Source: Synechococcus sp. CC9605
GTDB lineage: Bacteria; Cyanobacteriota; Cyanobacteriia; PCC-6307; Cyanobiaceae
Direction: 5' to 3'
NCBI RefSeq assembly: GCF_000012625.1
Contig: NC_007516.1
Location: 1-64,000, forward strand
DNA: 64,000 nt
The position numbers and the translations under genes were made by a program. The notes beneath the pieces are model-generated. The model saw nothing but the letters and a program-made list of their open reading frames with translations. It ran no database searches and was not told where the DNA came from. This document shows, piece by piece, positions 38,575-47,209 of the stretch. How positions within the stretch are numbered: position 1 is the first letter of the stretch; each line of letters starts with the position of its first letter.

Positions 38575-38981
38575 CGAACCTGGAGTTCGTGCTGCAGCAT
38601 CGGGTCGACGGGTTGTTTCGACTGCTTCAGCAACGAAAGTGCCACCTCGACGTCCTCACAGGCTTTGGCTTGATCGCCGCGCAGGGTCAAGACAAGGGCT
38701 CGGTCGCGGTGCAGATCGGCCTGATTCGGCGTCTGCTCGATGGCCTCATCGCAGCTTTCAACCAGCAGCTCCAGGTCACGCATCCGGAAGTCGCCGAGGC
38801 AACTGGAGACGAGTGGCGTTGATGTGTTGGTAGTTGTCGGGGACTGCTTGCTTTGGCAGCCAGCCATCAACACGGCACCCAGGAGAGTTAGCCCCAGAAG
38901 CTTTGGCGTCTCAGTAGCTGTAACGCGTGGTGTCGTCAGTGCTTTCGATGGTGCTTTCGGAGATGGTTGAGGACTTTCCAA
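38529..38981 (-). CDS. Probable small lipoprotein with TPR-like helices
   Basis: The sequence LLGLTLLGAVLMAGC is a textbook lipobox, with Cys as the lipid-modified residue. A Thr/Ser-rich linker and a helical region follow, with CDEAIEQTPNQADLHRDRALV resembling a tetratricopeptide unit. The start is not clear. No ATG, GTG or TTG gives a signal of normal length, the nearest being GTG 38873, too close to the Cys, and TTG 38981, inside the upstream gene. I list the latter. A CTG start near 38897 is possible. The function is unknown. Confidence 0.5.
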   Translation of the reverse strand: MESPQPSPKAPSKALTTPRVTATETPKLLGLTLLGAVLMAGCQSKQSPTTTNTSTPLVSSCLGDFRMRDLELLVESCDEAIEQTPNQADLHRDRALVLTLRGDQAKACEDVEVALSLLKQSKQPVDPMLQHELQVRQSTCKQSPTMAESD

Positions 38982-39321
38982 GGGTGGCAGCTGTGGCTGG
39001 TTGGGTGTTTCCGCCGAACAGATCACCAAGGAACTGGCCACAGTCGGGGAAATTGCCGGGGTCGTTGACGACGGCTTCCGTAATCATCACCGAGGCATGT
39101 TCCGGGGATGTTTTGAACATGCTCCTGCCCTGGCGCTTGATCACGGCGTAGGCGGCATTCCAGCTCACCTTGTGGTTGTTGCCGCTGGATCGCAAATAGC
39201 AATAGATCTTGGCTCCCTTGTCTTCAGTGGGTTCGGCCGCTTGCAGGGCTGGCGTAACGCTGCTGAAAGCGCCGATCAGGGCCGCGGCGGAGAGAACCAG
39301 CGATGACCTGATGGGACCCAT
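38911..39321 (-). CDS. Exported DUF6554-like protein
   Basis: This 136-residue protein has a signal peptide (LVLSAAALIGAFSSVTPALQA). A conserved domain with YCYLRSSGNNHKVSWNAAYAVIKRQ, TSPEHASVMITEAVV and DCGQFLGDLF follows. From memory this matches the cyanobacterial family DUF6554, of unknown function. The tail is Ser/Thr-rich. Its stop lies within the start region of the lipoprotein gene, so the two may be coupled. Confidence 0.75.
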   Translation of the reverse strand: MGPIRSSLVLSAAALIGAFSSVTPALQAAEPTEDKGAKIYCYLRSSGNNHKVSWNAAYAVIKRQGRSMFKTSPEHASVMITEAVVNDPGNFPDCGQFLGDLFGGNTQPATAATLGKSSTISESTIESTDDTTRYSY

Positions 39322-39355
39322 GACGTCAGTTGTGGAGTGGCCCCCAAGGTATCGA

Positions 39356-39886
39356 TCAGCTTCCGGCTGTCGAGGGCACGATCAGTCGTACCACCAACGG
39401 CAGCACCAGCAGCACGGTGATCAGCCGCACGGCATGGAGGGCGGCCACCGCGGCACCAACACCGAATTCGGCACCGACAAGGCTCATGCCACTGATGCCT
39501 CCTGGGGCAGCACCAAGCAAGGCCACGATGGGATCGATGCCGAGCAGTCGGCTGGTCCAGAGGCCGACGACGAGTCCTGTCAGTACCAGGGCCAGGGTGA
39601 TCAGAACCGCAGGCTTCCAGAGAACTTGCAGTTGTTCCAAGGATGCTCGCGTCAGGCCGGTTCCGATCACAGTCCCAATGCCGATCTCAAGAACCGTGCG
39701 CGTTCCCTGTGGCCAGGTGGCTGGTTCCAACTGGCCACTCATGCTGACGATGCCAGCACCCAAGAGAGCTCCAGCCAGAGGTGCGGCGGGGATGCCGCTG
39801 AACAGAGCCAGCAGTCCGATGGCGGTTCCCGCCAACAGGTAGAGCGCCAGCGTTGCCAAGGAAGGCATCTGTCTCGATTGCGTCAT
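39356..39886 (-). CDS. AbrB/AmoA-type membrane protein, single repeat
   Basis: This 176-residue hydrophobic protein has about five membrane segments. LLGAAPGGISGMSLVGAEFG near residue 125 is the hallmark of the AbrB-duplication (AmoA) family, an integral membrane family despite the regulator-like name. Most members carry two repeats (about 350 residues). This one has a single repeat and may work as a dimer. The ATG at 39886 (MTQSRQMPS) precedes the first helix. Transport is an inference only. Confidence 0.75.
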   Translation of the reverse strand: MTQSRQMPSLATLALYLLAGTAIGLLALFSGIPAAPLAGALLGAGIVSMSGQLEPATWPQGTRTVLEIGIGTVIGTGLTRASLEQLQVLWKPAVLITLALVLTGLVVGLWTSRLLGIDPIVALLGAAPGGISGMSLVGAEFGVGAAVAALHAVRLITVLLVLPLVVRLIVPSTAGS

Positions 39887-39952
39887 GTCTGCTTGATCTT
39901 GAGACAGCGGCGCTCCTGTGTTGTTATCAGCGCAACCACCAGCTTTTCGGTG

Positions 39953-40276
39953 ATGACGTCCTCCGTGTCCTTTCGGATCACCCGCACTGCGGAAGATCTC
40001 GCGCAAACCATCACGGCTCTATCGCAGCGCTTGGTGAAACTGGAACAGCGTCAGGAAGCGCTTGAGCTCCAACTGCGCCAGCAGCAGAAGGATCTGAATG
40101 CTGTCCCCAACGAAGAGATCACCACCCTGGAGGGTGTTGAAGCTCTGTTGCGGGAAACGCGTGAGCTTTTGGACAGCACAGCTCCGATCACAGAGCCTGA
40201 AATGGCTGAAGACTCCTCTCAGCACGATTCCTGGGGTCAGGAGGCCGAAACGGAAGCGAGCTGCGATGTCGCGTAG
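39953..40276 (+). CDS. Small coiled-coil protein
   Basis: This 107-residue protein begins TSSVSFRITRTAEDLAQTI. A Glu/Gln/Leu-rich heptad segment (LVKLEQRQEALELQLRQQQ) and an acidic tail follow. It has no known domain or signal. A GTG immediately before the ATG is an alternative start. The gene diverges from the AbrB-like gene by 66 bases. Hypothetical. Confidence 0.65.
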   Translation: MTSSVSFRITRTAEDLAQTITALSQRLVKLEQRQEALELQLRQQQKDLNAVPNEEITTLEGVEALLRETRELLDSTAPITEPEMAEDSSQHDSWGQEAETEASCDVA

Positions 40277-40314
40277 GGGTGGCGCGCGGTGCCAAAATAA
40301 AAAGAAAGGTAACT

Positions 40315-40533
40315 ATGGCGATCACCATCCCTGCCTCCAATGCATGTGCTTCTCGCACCCTGCATGGCATGACCATCTGGACCCGGTCAGGTTTCCTTGA
40401 AGGGGGGCATCAGCTCGAGAAGCTGGAGTTTGCGCTTGCTCTTGCTGAAGCCAAAGGCGATCAACGCCGCTGCTCTCAGTTGCGGGACCGGATTGCCGAT
40501 CTGGGGGGCAACGCTGAAGAACCAGGAACCTGA
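40315..40533 (+). CDS. Small hypothetical protein
   Basis: A good ribosome site (AAAGGT) lies eight bases before the ATG at 40315. The 72-residue product contains LEKLEFALALAEAKGDQRR and QLRDRIADLGG, an amphipathic helical pair. A longer frame to 40279 is unlikely. The type appears in marine picocyanobacteria; the function is unknown. Confidence 0.65.
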   Translation: MAITIPASNACASRTLHGMTIWTRSGFLEGGHQLEKLEFALALAEAKGDQRRCSQLRDRIADLGGNAEEPGT

Positions 40534-40643
40534 CCTGACTTCAAGCAATCGAACGGTTGTTGTTCAGCAGCTCCGAGTTTCGCGTCTGAGATGGTCTAAA
40601 TATCAATTAGAGCTATTGTTTTGTTGAGAAAGGGATTCGAACG

Positions 40644-40865
40644 TTGGCCTTGACGCTTACGACAACAAAACAATCTGAGACGGCCGCTCAACATCGTCAG
40701 GATTATGAAACTGCAGCCCAAGCTTTATTTGCAAGTGCTCGTCAATGTGCAGAGGATGGCCGAATCAATGAAGCGGGTTCGTTGATCTTGCAGGCCTTGG
40801 GCCACGAGCGACGTGCTGGGTCTGCCAGACCTCAGGTTCTTCAGCTCGTCAAGTCTCGTTCTTGA
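40644..40865 (+). CDS. Small hypothetical helical protein
   Basis: A 73-residue frame with TTG starts (40644 or 40650) encodes Ala/Gln-rich helices (DYETAAQALFASARQCAEDG, AGSLILQALGHERRAG). The preceding 110 bases are AT-rich and probably hold its promoter. It ends 20 bases before the tRNA on the other strand. Coding is likely but not certain. Confidence 0.5.
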   Translation: MALTLTTTKQSETAAQHRQDYETAAQALFASARQCAEDGRINEAGSLILQALGHERRAGSARPQVLQLVKSRS

Positions 40866-40885
40866 TGAAAACCTGAAATTTTCCA

Positions 40886-40957
40886 AGCGGGTGACCGGAT
40901 TTGAACCGGCGACGTTCAGCTTGGGAAGCTGACATTCTACCACTGAATTACACCCGC
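40886..40957 (-). tRNA. tRNA-Gly (anticodon CCC)
   Basis: On the minus strand the 72-base unit folds into a cloverleaf. The acceptor stem is GCGGGTG with CACCCGC and discriminator T, and the D arm contains AGTGGTA. The anticodon stem TCAGC/GCTGA has loop TTCCCAA (anticodon CCC), and the T arm is GCCGG-TTCAAAT-CCGGT. No CCA is encoded. The anticodon reads GGG codons for glycine. Confidence 0.95.
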
Positions 40958-40962
40958 AAAGG

Positions 40963-40980
40963 GGCGAGATCGCTCTCGCC
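40963..40980 (-). terminator. Stem-loop between aminotransferase and tRNA-Gly
   Basis: GGCGAGA and TCTCGCC form a perfect 7-bp stem with a four-base loop, between the aminotransferase stop and the tRNA 5' end on the minus strand. It is followed by CCTTT rather than a long T run. It may be a weak terminator or a processing signal before the tRNA. Confidence 0.45.
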
Positions 40981-40989
40981 ACCTGTGTT

Positions 40990-42138
40990 TTAACCCAGAG
41001 CAGCCGAGGCTGCAGCGACACCTGCTCCCATGCTGCCTTTGTGCAGGCCGAGGGACTGAAGGGTGGCTTCAATCGCAGCGACTGCGGTCAGAACATCCCG
41101 GTCGCAGACATAGCCGAGATGGCCGATACGGAACACCTGCCCTTTCAGATGGTCTTGTCCTCCAGCCAGAAGAATGTCGAATTTCTCCTTCACGGCCTTG
41201 CGTAACTGTTCGGCGTCGATGCCTTCGGGAGCCACCGCGGTGATGGCCGGGCTGCCGTAACCCTCGGCGGCAAACAGAGGCAGGGCCATGGCCTTCATAC
41301 CTGCCTGGGCGGCGGCGCGATGGCGGGCATGGCGGGCAAAAATCGCCTCCAGGCCTTCCTTCTGCATCATGTCCAGAGCAGCTTCCAGGCCGAAGTAGAG
41401 GTTCACTGCCGGTGTGAAGGGGTTGCTGTCCTTCGCCGCTGTTTTCCGGTAGGGGCCCAGATCCAGATAAAACTTGGGCAGATCGGAGCGCTCGTAGGCC
41501 TCCCAGGCCCGTGCGCTCATGGCCACAAAACTGAGGCCCGGCGGGAGCATGTAGCCCTTTTGTGCGCCTGAAGCCACCACATCCAGTCCCCAGGCGTCCA
41601 TGGGCACGTTGGTGGCACCCAGGCTGGTGACGCAGTCCGCCAGGGTCAGCGCCGTGCCGTGGGTCTTCACGTGACGGGCAATGCTCTCCAGGTCATTGAT
41701 CACCCCTGTCGAGGTTTCCGAGTGGGTAAGGATCACGGCCTTGATCGCTTTGGCGCTGTCGGCTTCCAATGCTGAGCGGAAGGCCTCCGGATCGAGGGGT
41801 TGGCCCCACTCCGCCTTGATCACCTCAACATCCAGTCCGTAGGCGCGGGCGACCTTGACCCAACGTTCGCCGAATTTGCCGTTGTCACCGCAGAGCACCT
41901 TCTCGCCGCGGCTGAGGGTGTTGATGATTCCCGCCTCCATGGCGGCGGTACCGCTGCCGGTGATCACCAGGACGTCGCTCGTCGTCTGGTGCAACCACTT
42001 GAGCTGTTCGGTGGTGCGCCGCACGATGGCCTGGAACTCCCCGCTGCGGTGGCCAATGGGGTGACGACCCATGGCCTTCAGTACCGTTTCCGGCACCGGG
42101 GTGGGGCCCGGAATCATCAGGGTGAGCTTGTCCTGCAT
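40990..42138 (-). CDS. PLP-dependent class V aminotransferase (alanine/serine-glyoxylate type)
   Basis: This 382-residue fold-type I aminotransferase opens with LMIPGPTPVPETVLKAM and carries the PLP Lys in ASGAQKGYMLPPG near residue 195. TGSGTAAMEAGI binds the cofactor phosphate. Members act on alanine, serine or glyoxylate, fitting photorespiration in a cyanobacterium. Older annotations call the family the 42-kDa subunit of soluble hydrogenase, a misnomer. The exact substrate is not visible. It diverges from cbiD. Confidence 0.88.
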   Translation of the reverse strand: MQDKLTLMIPGPTPVPETVLKAMGRHPIGHRSGEFQAIVRRTTEQLKWLHQTTSDVLVITGSGTAAMEAGIINTLSRGEKVLCGDNGKFGERWVKVARAYGLDVEVIKAEWGQPLDPEAFRSALEADSAKAIKAVILTHSETSTGVINDLESIARHVKTHGTALTLADCVTSLGATNVPMDAWGLDVVASGAQKGYMLPPGLSFVAMSARAWEAYERSDLPKFYLDLGPYRKTAAKDSNPFTPAVNLYFGLEAALDMMQKEGLEAIFARHARHRAAAQAGMKAMALPLFAAEGYGSPAITAVAPEGIDAEQLRKAVKEKFDILLAGGQDHLKGQVFRIGHLGYVCDRDVLTAVAAIEATLQSLGLHKGSMGAGVAAASAALG

Positions 42139-42176
42139 GGCGCGGGGGATGCCAATCGGCGACTCTAGAAAACAGC

Positions 42177-43283
42177 TTGTCCGGTTCCATCGCCCCCTCC
42201 AGCCCTGGATTGACCCTGCCGGTGTGGGTGGCGGCGGCGGCGAAGGCAGCCCTGCAGGTGTTGCTTGATGAGCCGTTCAACGCTGAGCAGCAGTTGAATC
42301 AGGGATCGGATCGACCCTCTTTGCAGGTCCCGGTTTGTTCGGCAGCCCCCTTATCCGATGGCCAGGCTCTGGGGATCAGTCGCTGTGATCCAGGGCCAGG
42401 ACTTGATCTGACGCGCGATCTTGAGGTCTGGGTGCGGGTGGCCTGGATCGCTACACCCCAGCCGGTGCTTGAGCTGCAGCCCGGAGAAGGTGTGGGCCGG
42501 CTCGGTCCCGAGGGAGACATCTGTCTCTCCGGTTTCGCCCGTGAGCTGCTGGAGCGCAATCTGCTTCCCCTGCTGCCTGCCGGTCGGGGCTTGATGGTGC
42601 AGCCAATTCTTCCGCGGGGCCGCTCCCTGGCCCAACGCACCAGTAATGCCGCCTTCGGCGTCGTGGATGGTTTGGCCTTGATTGGCACCCAGGCGGAGGT
42701 GCAGCGCAGCGCAGCGCCGGATCAGCTGCAGGAGGTGCTTGCCGAGCTGGAGGCACGCGCTGCGGATCCAGCGTTTCAGGGACGCCTCGTTCTGGTGATC
42801 GGTGAGAACGGCTTGGACCTGGCCCGTCAGCAAGGTTTGGGGCCTGTGCTCAAGGTGGGGAACTGGGTCGGACCGGTGCTGGTGGCCGCGGCGGAGGCTG
42901 GTGTCCGTGACCTGCTGCTGCTCGGTTACCACGGCAAATTGATCAAGTTGGCCGGCGGCATCTTTCACACCCATCACCACCTGGCCGATGGCCGTTTGGA
43001 GGTGCTGGTGGCGCTGGGGCTGGATGCCGGCCTGTCGACGGCTGAATTGCTGCAATGTCGCGGCGCTGCCTCAGTTGAGGAAGCCTTTCAGGCGCTGGAT
43101 CCTGATCAAGCCAGGGCCCTCGGGCAGCATCTGGCGGCGATCGTGGAGCAGCGCAGCCATTCCTATTTGGCCCGCTACGGCGCCTGGTCGATGCGGATTG
43201 GTGCTGCCCTGTTCGACCGGAGCCGCACCCTGCGCTGGTGGGGACCTGAGGCGGAGAAGCGCTTCTTTACATTGAGGGATTGA
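42177..43283 (+). CDS. cbiD: Cobalt-precorrin-5B C1-methyltransferase CbiD
   Basis: CbiD methylates C-1 of the corrin ring in the anaerobic cobalamin pathway. The 368-residue protein has the family segments [35 protein letters not shown] and [23 protein letters not shown]. The start is a TTG at 42177. Presence of an anaerobic-type gene in an oxygenic phototroph is normal for Synechococcus, which makes pseudocobalamin. guaA follows 32 bases later. Confidence 0.92.
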   Translation: MSGSIAPSSPGLTLPVWVAAAAKAALQVLLDEPFNAEQQLNQGSDRPSLQVPVCSAAPLSDGQALGISRCDPGPGLDLTRDLEVWVRVAWIATPQPVLELQPGEGVGRLGPEGDICLSGFARELLERNLLPLLPAGRGLMVQPILPRGRSLAQRTSNAAFGVVDGLALIGTQAEVQRSAAPDQLQEVLAELEARAADPAFQGRLVLVIGENGLDLARQQGLGPVLKVGNWVGPVLVAAAEAGVRDLLLLGYHGKLIKLAGGIFHTHHHLADGRLEVLVALGLDAGLSTAELLQCRGAASVEEAFQALDPDQARALGQHLAAIVEQRSHSYLARYGAWSMRIGAALFDRSRTLRWWGPEAEKRFFTLRD

Positions 43284-43315
43284 CGCTCGTCTGCGAGCGG
43301 TACCTCCCAGGATCG

Positions 43316-44902
43316 ATGTCCCAGCCCTCGTCCGACACTCAGCGTCAGCCGGCCATCGTCATTCTTGATTTCGGCTCCCAGTATTCGGAACTGATTGCCC
43401 GACGGGTGCGCGAGACCGAGGTGTTTTCGGTGGTGCTCGGTTACAGCACTTCGGCGGAGGAGCTGCGACGCATGGCTCCGAAGGGAATCATCCTCAGCGG
43501 TGGCCCCAGCTCCGTGTATGCCGAACATGCGCCGCTCTGCGATCCCGGCATCTGGGATCTGGGCATTCCCGTGCTGGGGGTTTGCTACGGGATGCAGTTG
43601 ATGGTGCAGCAGCTTGGTGGCGTTGTGGAAGCCGCCACGGGCAAGGCCGAATACGGCAAGGCGCCCCTGGAAGTGGATGACCCAACGGACCTGCTCACCA
43701 ACGTCGACAACGGCTCGACGATGTGGATGAGCCATGGCGACTCGGTGAAGGCCCTCCCCGAGGGGTTTGTGCGCTTGGCCCACACCGCCAACACCCCGGA
43801 AGCGGCGGTGGCGCACCTGCAACGCAAGCTCTACGGCGTGCAGTTTCACCCCGAGGTGGTGCATTCCACCTGCGGCATGGCCCTGATCCGCAATTTCGTG
43901 TATCACGTTTGCGGTTGTGACCCGGATTGGACCACCGCGGCATTCATCGATGAAGCCGTTGCCCTGGTTCGGGAGCAGGTGGGCGACAAACGCGTCCTGC
44001 TGGCCCTCTCCGGCGGTGTGGATTCATCCACTCTCGCCTTTCTGCTGAAAAAGGCGATCGGTGATCAGCTCACCTGCATGTTCATCGATCAGGGCTTCAT
44101 GCGGAAGGGCGAGCCTGAGTTCCTGATGGACTTCTTCGATCGGAAGTTCAACATCCATGTGGAGTACATCAATGCGCGCCAGCGGTTCATCGGCAAGCTG
44201 GAGGGCATCACCGATCCGGAGGAGAAGCGCAAGATCATCGGCACCGAGTTCATCAGGGTGTTCGAAGAGGAGAGCAAGCGCCTCGGACCCTTTGATTACC
44301 TGGCCCAGGGAACGCTTTACCCCGATGTGATCGAAAGTGCCGGCACCAACGTTGATCCGAAGACGGGTGAACGGGTTGCCGTGAAGATCAAGAGCCACCA
44401 CAACGTGGGCGGCCTGCCCAAGGATCTTCAGTTCAAGCTGGTGGAGCCCCTTCGCAAGCTGTTCAAGGACGAAGTGCGCAAGGTGGGCCGCAGCCTCGGT
44501 CTGCCCGAGGAAATTGTGCGCCGCCATCCCTTCCCGGGGCCTGGTCTAGCCATACGGATCCTGGGTGAAGTCACCGACGAAAAGCTGGATTGTCTGCGTG
44601 ATGCCGACTTGATCGTTCGCCAGGAAATCAAGGAGGCAGGGCTGTATCACGACATCTGGCAGGCCTTTGCAGTGCTGCTGCCGGTGCGTTCCGTTGGGGT
44701 GATGGGCGACAAGCGCACCTATGCTTGGCCGATCGTGCTGCGCTGTGTGTCCAGTGAGGACGGGATGACCGCCGATTGGTCCCGCCTCCCCTACGACCTG
44801 ATGGAGACCATCTCCAATCGGATCGTGAATGAGGTGAAGGGGGTGAACCGGGTGGTGCTCGACATCACCAGCAAGCCTCCCGGCACGATTGAGTGGGAAT
44901 AG
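43316..44902 (+). CDS. guaA: GMP synthase (glutamine-hydrolysing)
   Basis: GuaA aminates XMP to GMP. The N-terminal glutaminase domain has the nucleophile in GVCYGMQLM near residue 85 and HPEV near 175. The ATP-pyrophosphatase domain starts [14 protein letters not shown] near 225, and the C-terminal dimerisation domain ends KPPGTIEWE. The 528-residue length is normal. The ATG at 43316 precedes the conserved [15 protein letters not shown]. The stop codon sits in a small inverted repeat (ATAGTT/AACTAT), beyond which the DNA turns AT-rich. Confidence 0.97.
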   Translation: MSQPSSDTQRQPAIVILDFGSQYSELIARRVRETEVFSVVLGYSTSAEELRRMAPKGIILSGGPSSVYAEHAPLCDPGIWDLGIPVLGVCYGMQLMVQQLGGVVEAATGKAEYGKAPLEVDDPTDLLTNVDNGSTMWMSHGDSVKALPEGFVRLAHTANTPEAAVAHLQRKLYGVQFHPEVVHSTCGMALIRNFVYHVCGCDPDWTTAAFIDEAVALVREQVGDKRVLLALSGGVDSSTLAFLLKKAIGDQLTCMFIDQGFMRKGEPEFLMDFFDRKFNIHVEYINARQRFIGKLEGITDPEEKRKIIGTEFIRVFEEESKRLGPFDYLAQGTLYPDVIESAGTNVDPKTGERVAVKIKSHHNVGGLPKDLQFKLVEPLRKLFKDEVRKVGRSLGLPEEIVRRHPFPGPGLAIRILGEVTDEKLDCLRDADLIVRQEIKEAGLYHDIWQAFAVLLPVRSVGVMGDKRTYAWPIVLRCVSSEDGMTADWSRLPYDLMETISNRIVNEVKGVNRVVLDITSKPPGTIEWE

Positions 44903-44936
44903 TTAGCTTCAAACTATGAATAGAGGTAAAATAGGT

Positions 44937-44950
44937 TATTATTAATAATA
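44937..44950. repeat. AT-only palindrome upstream of methyltransferase
   Basis: TATTATTAATAATA is a perfect 14-base palindrome seven bases before the TTG start of the methyltransferase gene. It may be an operator or just part of an AT-rich promoter region. Confidence 0.4.
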
Positions 44951-44956
44951 GATTAC

Positions 44957-45847
44957 TTGTCCTGCCGAAAAGCTGTGGAAAGTTGTTTTCCTTCTGATCA
45001 GTTTTCCGCTTCTGCTTACAGAGCCAGTAGCGCTGATCTCGAAAGTTTTTCGGACGAAGAATTAATTAAGCATTATGATAGTTACGGGAAAAAAGAAAAC
45101 AGAGTTTCAACTTCTATCTCCAGTAAGAGAGATTTTTTGAGTCTTCTGCAGGGCAAAAAAAATCTGCTTGAAATCGGCGTATTTGATAATCCAACTCTCG
45201 ATTTTATTGCTGATTCCGAAGAATCAGTTGTGATACATTACGCTGATTTTTTGAGTCGCGATGAATTAATTGCTAGAGCAAGTGATGTAGGAAGAAATCC
45301 CCAGAATGTTCCCGAAATTAAATGGATTCTGTCTGATGGTTATGATCAGATAGATGTTCTGTACGATGCAGTAGTTTCGCATCACTGTGTCGAGCATCAG
45401 CCCGATTTGATTGCTCATTTACTTAAAATAACATCCATTTTGAGTCCTGGTGGTTGGTATTTCTTTTCGGTGCCACACAAATATCGTTGTTTTGACTTCT
45501 TTATATCAGAGTCAACGATAGTTGACGTAATTGCCGCATATTATTTGAAGTATGAAAAGCCGTCTTTTAAGTCTATTCTTGAGCACCGTGTCTTTACCTC
45601 GCATACTTATCAGGATGGGGTAAATCCTTTTGATTCCCTGCAGCCTTCCATGAGAAAGCGGATCGAATCGGCTTTTGATGAATTTTCTAGTAATGAATAT
45701 GTTGATGTTCACTGTTGGCAGTTCACTCCAGAAAGCATGAGAAAGATTTTAAGTCAGCTGGCCGCTTTCGATTTCATTCCAAACATCAATGAATTGAAGG
45801 TATACCCTAACTTTGACGAGTTTTATGTCGCGATTTCTTTTGAATAA
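44957..45847 (+). CDS. SAM-dependent methyltransferase-like protein, AT-rich islet
   Basis: This 296-residue protein has a Rossmann-type methyltransferase core: LLEIGVFDNPTLDF near residue 70 (weakened motif I), VVSHHCVEHQPDL near 140 and LSPGGWYFFSVPH near 165. Near residue 35, ELIKHYDSYGKKENR resembles the HYxxxGxxEGR motif common in proteins of surface-polysaccharide clusters, so a glycan or surface-layer target is possible. The gene is far more AT-rich than its surroundings, with many A/T-ending codons, which suggests horizontal transfer. The start is a TTG at 44957. It has no obvious partners. Confidence 0.72.
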   Translation: MSCRKAVESCFPSDQFSASAYRASSADLESFSDEELIKHYDSYGKKENRVSTSISSKRDFLSLLQGKKNLLEIGVFDNPTLDFIADSEESVVIHYADFLSRDELIARASDVGRNPQNVPEIKWILSDGYDQIDVLYDAVVSHHCVEHQPDLIAHLLKITSILSPGGWYFFSVPHKYRCFDFFISESTIVDVIAAYYLKYEKPSFKSILEHRVFTSHTYQDGVNPFDSLQPSMRKRIESAFDEFSSNEYVDVHCWQFTPESMRKILSQLAAFDFIPNINELKVYPNFDEFYVAISFE

Positions 45848-46204
45848 ATCAGCTTTTTTAGAGTTTCGTAACAGAATTGTCGCTGATTCTGTTGGAGCTT
45901 AAGTCTTAAATTTGTGCTTTTGTAGACGATTTAAAGCTGCCTTTAAAGGGCTCTAAGTTGTGTTCCGGGTGTCATTATTAAGGCTTAGGAATTTTCCTTG
46001 CTTTGCATATTTTTTGTATTCGGTGTTAACACTTCGCTTCGGTGCATAGTGCAATAGGGGCTTATCGATTTTTTTGGAGTAAGGGGGTGTTGGCTTTGTT
46101 GAAAGGTATTCCATGTTTGGGTGGGATTAGTCTCAAATCCAGGCTGATCCACGGCTGGCGACGGCCCCGCATCACCGATACCTTGGGCCACCGGCCTTTG
46201 GGAT
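45848..46204. other. AT-rich intergenic region, no gene supported
   Basis: About 350 bases follow the methyltransferase, with low GC until roughly 46,130, where it returns to the local average. A weak 68-residue frame on the minus strand has no conserved features. An inverted repeat lies at its left end. The right end probably holds the promoter for the gene at 46205. It looks like the tail of a transferred segment. Confidence 0.55.
45870..45893 (+). terminator. Stem-loop after methyltransferase gene
   Basis: AACAGAAT and ATTCTGTT form a perfect 8-bp stem with an eight-base loop, 22 bases after the stop codon. No T run follows directly, so if it ends transcription it is probably inefficient. 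Confidence 0.4.
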
Positions 46205-46816
46205 ATGACGGCGACACAACAGCAGGATTTTCAGCTGCAGCGCCGGTTGCAGCAGGACAGCATTCAGCTGCGTGGACGCACGATCTATCTGAACCCCTTT
46301 CTTTACTGGCGGCGGTTCGACAGCAACACCGATCGCTGGCTGCGGGAGCCCGGTCAGCTGACGGAGGATCAGATCACGGCCAATCGCAGCCGGTTTTACC
46401 CCGAACTTGACTGGGGCCAGCTGGATGATCACGCCACCGCTGTCCACGATGGCGCTGTGGAGATGTTCCTTAAGAGTCTGGAGCTGATCAGCACCTTCCA
46501 TCCCGAGCTGGGCTCCGGGCAGATGCTCGAGGTGGAACGCAAGATGACGATCACCAAGAAGCGGGCCTTTGAGCGTTGGGTGGACAAGGCCATGCGTCGG
46601 CGTCAGCGGGATGAATCCCGTGAGCATCGGCGCTTTGAGCGCAGCCGCTTCTGGCGTGCCTGGCGCGAGTGGATCCTGCTGGACACCACCCAGAAAGCCC
46701 TGGTGCCTGTGGTGATGCTGATGGTGCTCAGCGGGGTGATGGGCTGGTCCCTGGCGGCTGACCGTTCCGCTTGTCCGACATTGGCGCTTCCTTCAGGACA
46801 GACTGGGGTCCGTTGA
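46205..46816 (+). CDS. Cyanobacterial protein with C-terminal membrane anchor
   Basis: This 203-residue protein includes LRGRTIYLNPFLYWRRFDSN near residue 25 and a very Arg-rich stretch (about 130-155: KAMRRRQRDESREHRRFERS). One membrane helix lies near the C-terminus (VPVVMLMVLSGVMGWSLAA). The basic patch before the helix suggests a cytoplasmic side facing RNA or lipid. I recognise no family. It is first in a run with the next hypothetical gene and the PBP. Confidence 0.65.
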   Translation: MTATQQQDFQLQRRLQQDSIQLRGRTIYLNPFLYWRRFDSNTDRWLREPGQLTEDQITANRSRFYPELDWGQLDDHATAVHDGAVEMFLKSLELISTFHPELGSGQMLEVERKMTITKKRAFERWVDKAMRRRQRDESREHRRFERSRFWRAWREWILLDTTQKALVPVVMLMVLSGVMGWSLAADRSACPTLALPSGQTGVR

Positions 46817-46825
46817 TTTGGCCCA

Positions 46826-47209
46826 ATGGCCGCTGATTCCAACTCGGATAATCCGCTTGACCAGTTGCGTCTGTCCCTGATGCAAGACGTGCTCCCTGTG
46901 GGGCTGGCCGTGCTGGAGCGGGCCCGGAAGGGGGGGCCTGGAAAGGTGGTGGAGGTGTTCACGGCGGGGTCGGAGGACCCCATTGCAGACCTACGCCAGG
47001 AAGGTGAGCCGGTGGCCCGTGACGTGCGGGAACAGCTGGATGCTGTGAGCCCTGGGCTGGGCAATCCGGTGATGCCGGTTTCGGTCTCCGTGGATGAACC
47101 AACAGTGGTTCAACAGGACGGCCCCGACGACCTGCTGCCGACCCTGCGGCGGATTGAAGAACGCCTCGAGGAGTTGCGCCGCCGTTTGCCAGCGCAGCAG
47201 CAGGAATGA
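46826..47209 (+). CDS. Small hypothetical protein upstream of PBP gene
   Basis: This 127-residue protein starts DNPLDQLRLSLMQDVLPVGLAVLERARKG, an amphipathic helix. A variable acidic middle part and a C-terminal coiled coil (LLPTLRRIEERLEELRRRL) follow. It has no signal or known domain. Its stop overlaps the PBP start (ATGA), so translation is coupled and a role in envelope growth is possible. Confidence 0.65.
   Translation: MAADSNSDNPLDQLRLSLMQDVLPVGLAVLERARKGGPGKVVEVFTAGSEDPIADLRQEGEPVARDVREQLDAVSPGLGNPVMPVSVSVDEPTVVQQDGPDDLLPTLRRIEERLEELRRRLPAQQQE

Noticed and set aside
45985-46191. A 68-residue minus-strand frame in the AT-rich gap
   Set aside because: No start context, no conserved segment and a composition typical of chance.
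44957-46204. Prophage or transposon remnant as the source of the AT-rich islet
   Set aside because: No integrase, transposase, terminal repeats or flanking tRNA is visible; only composition supports transfer.
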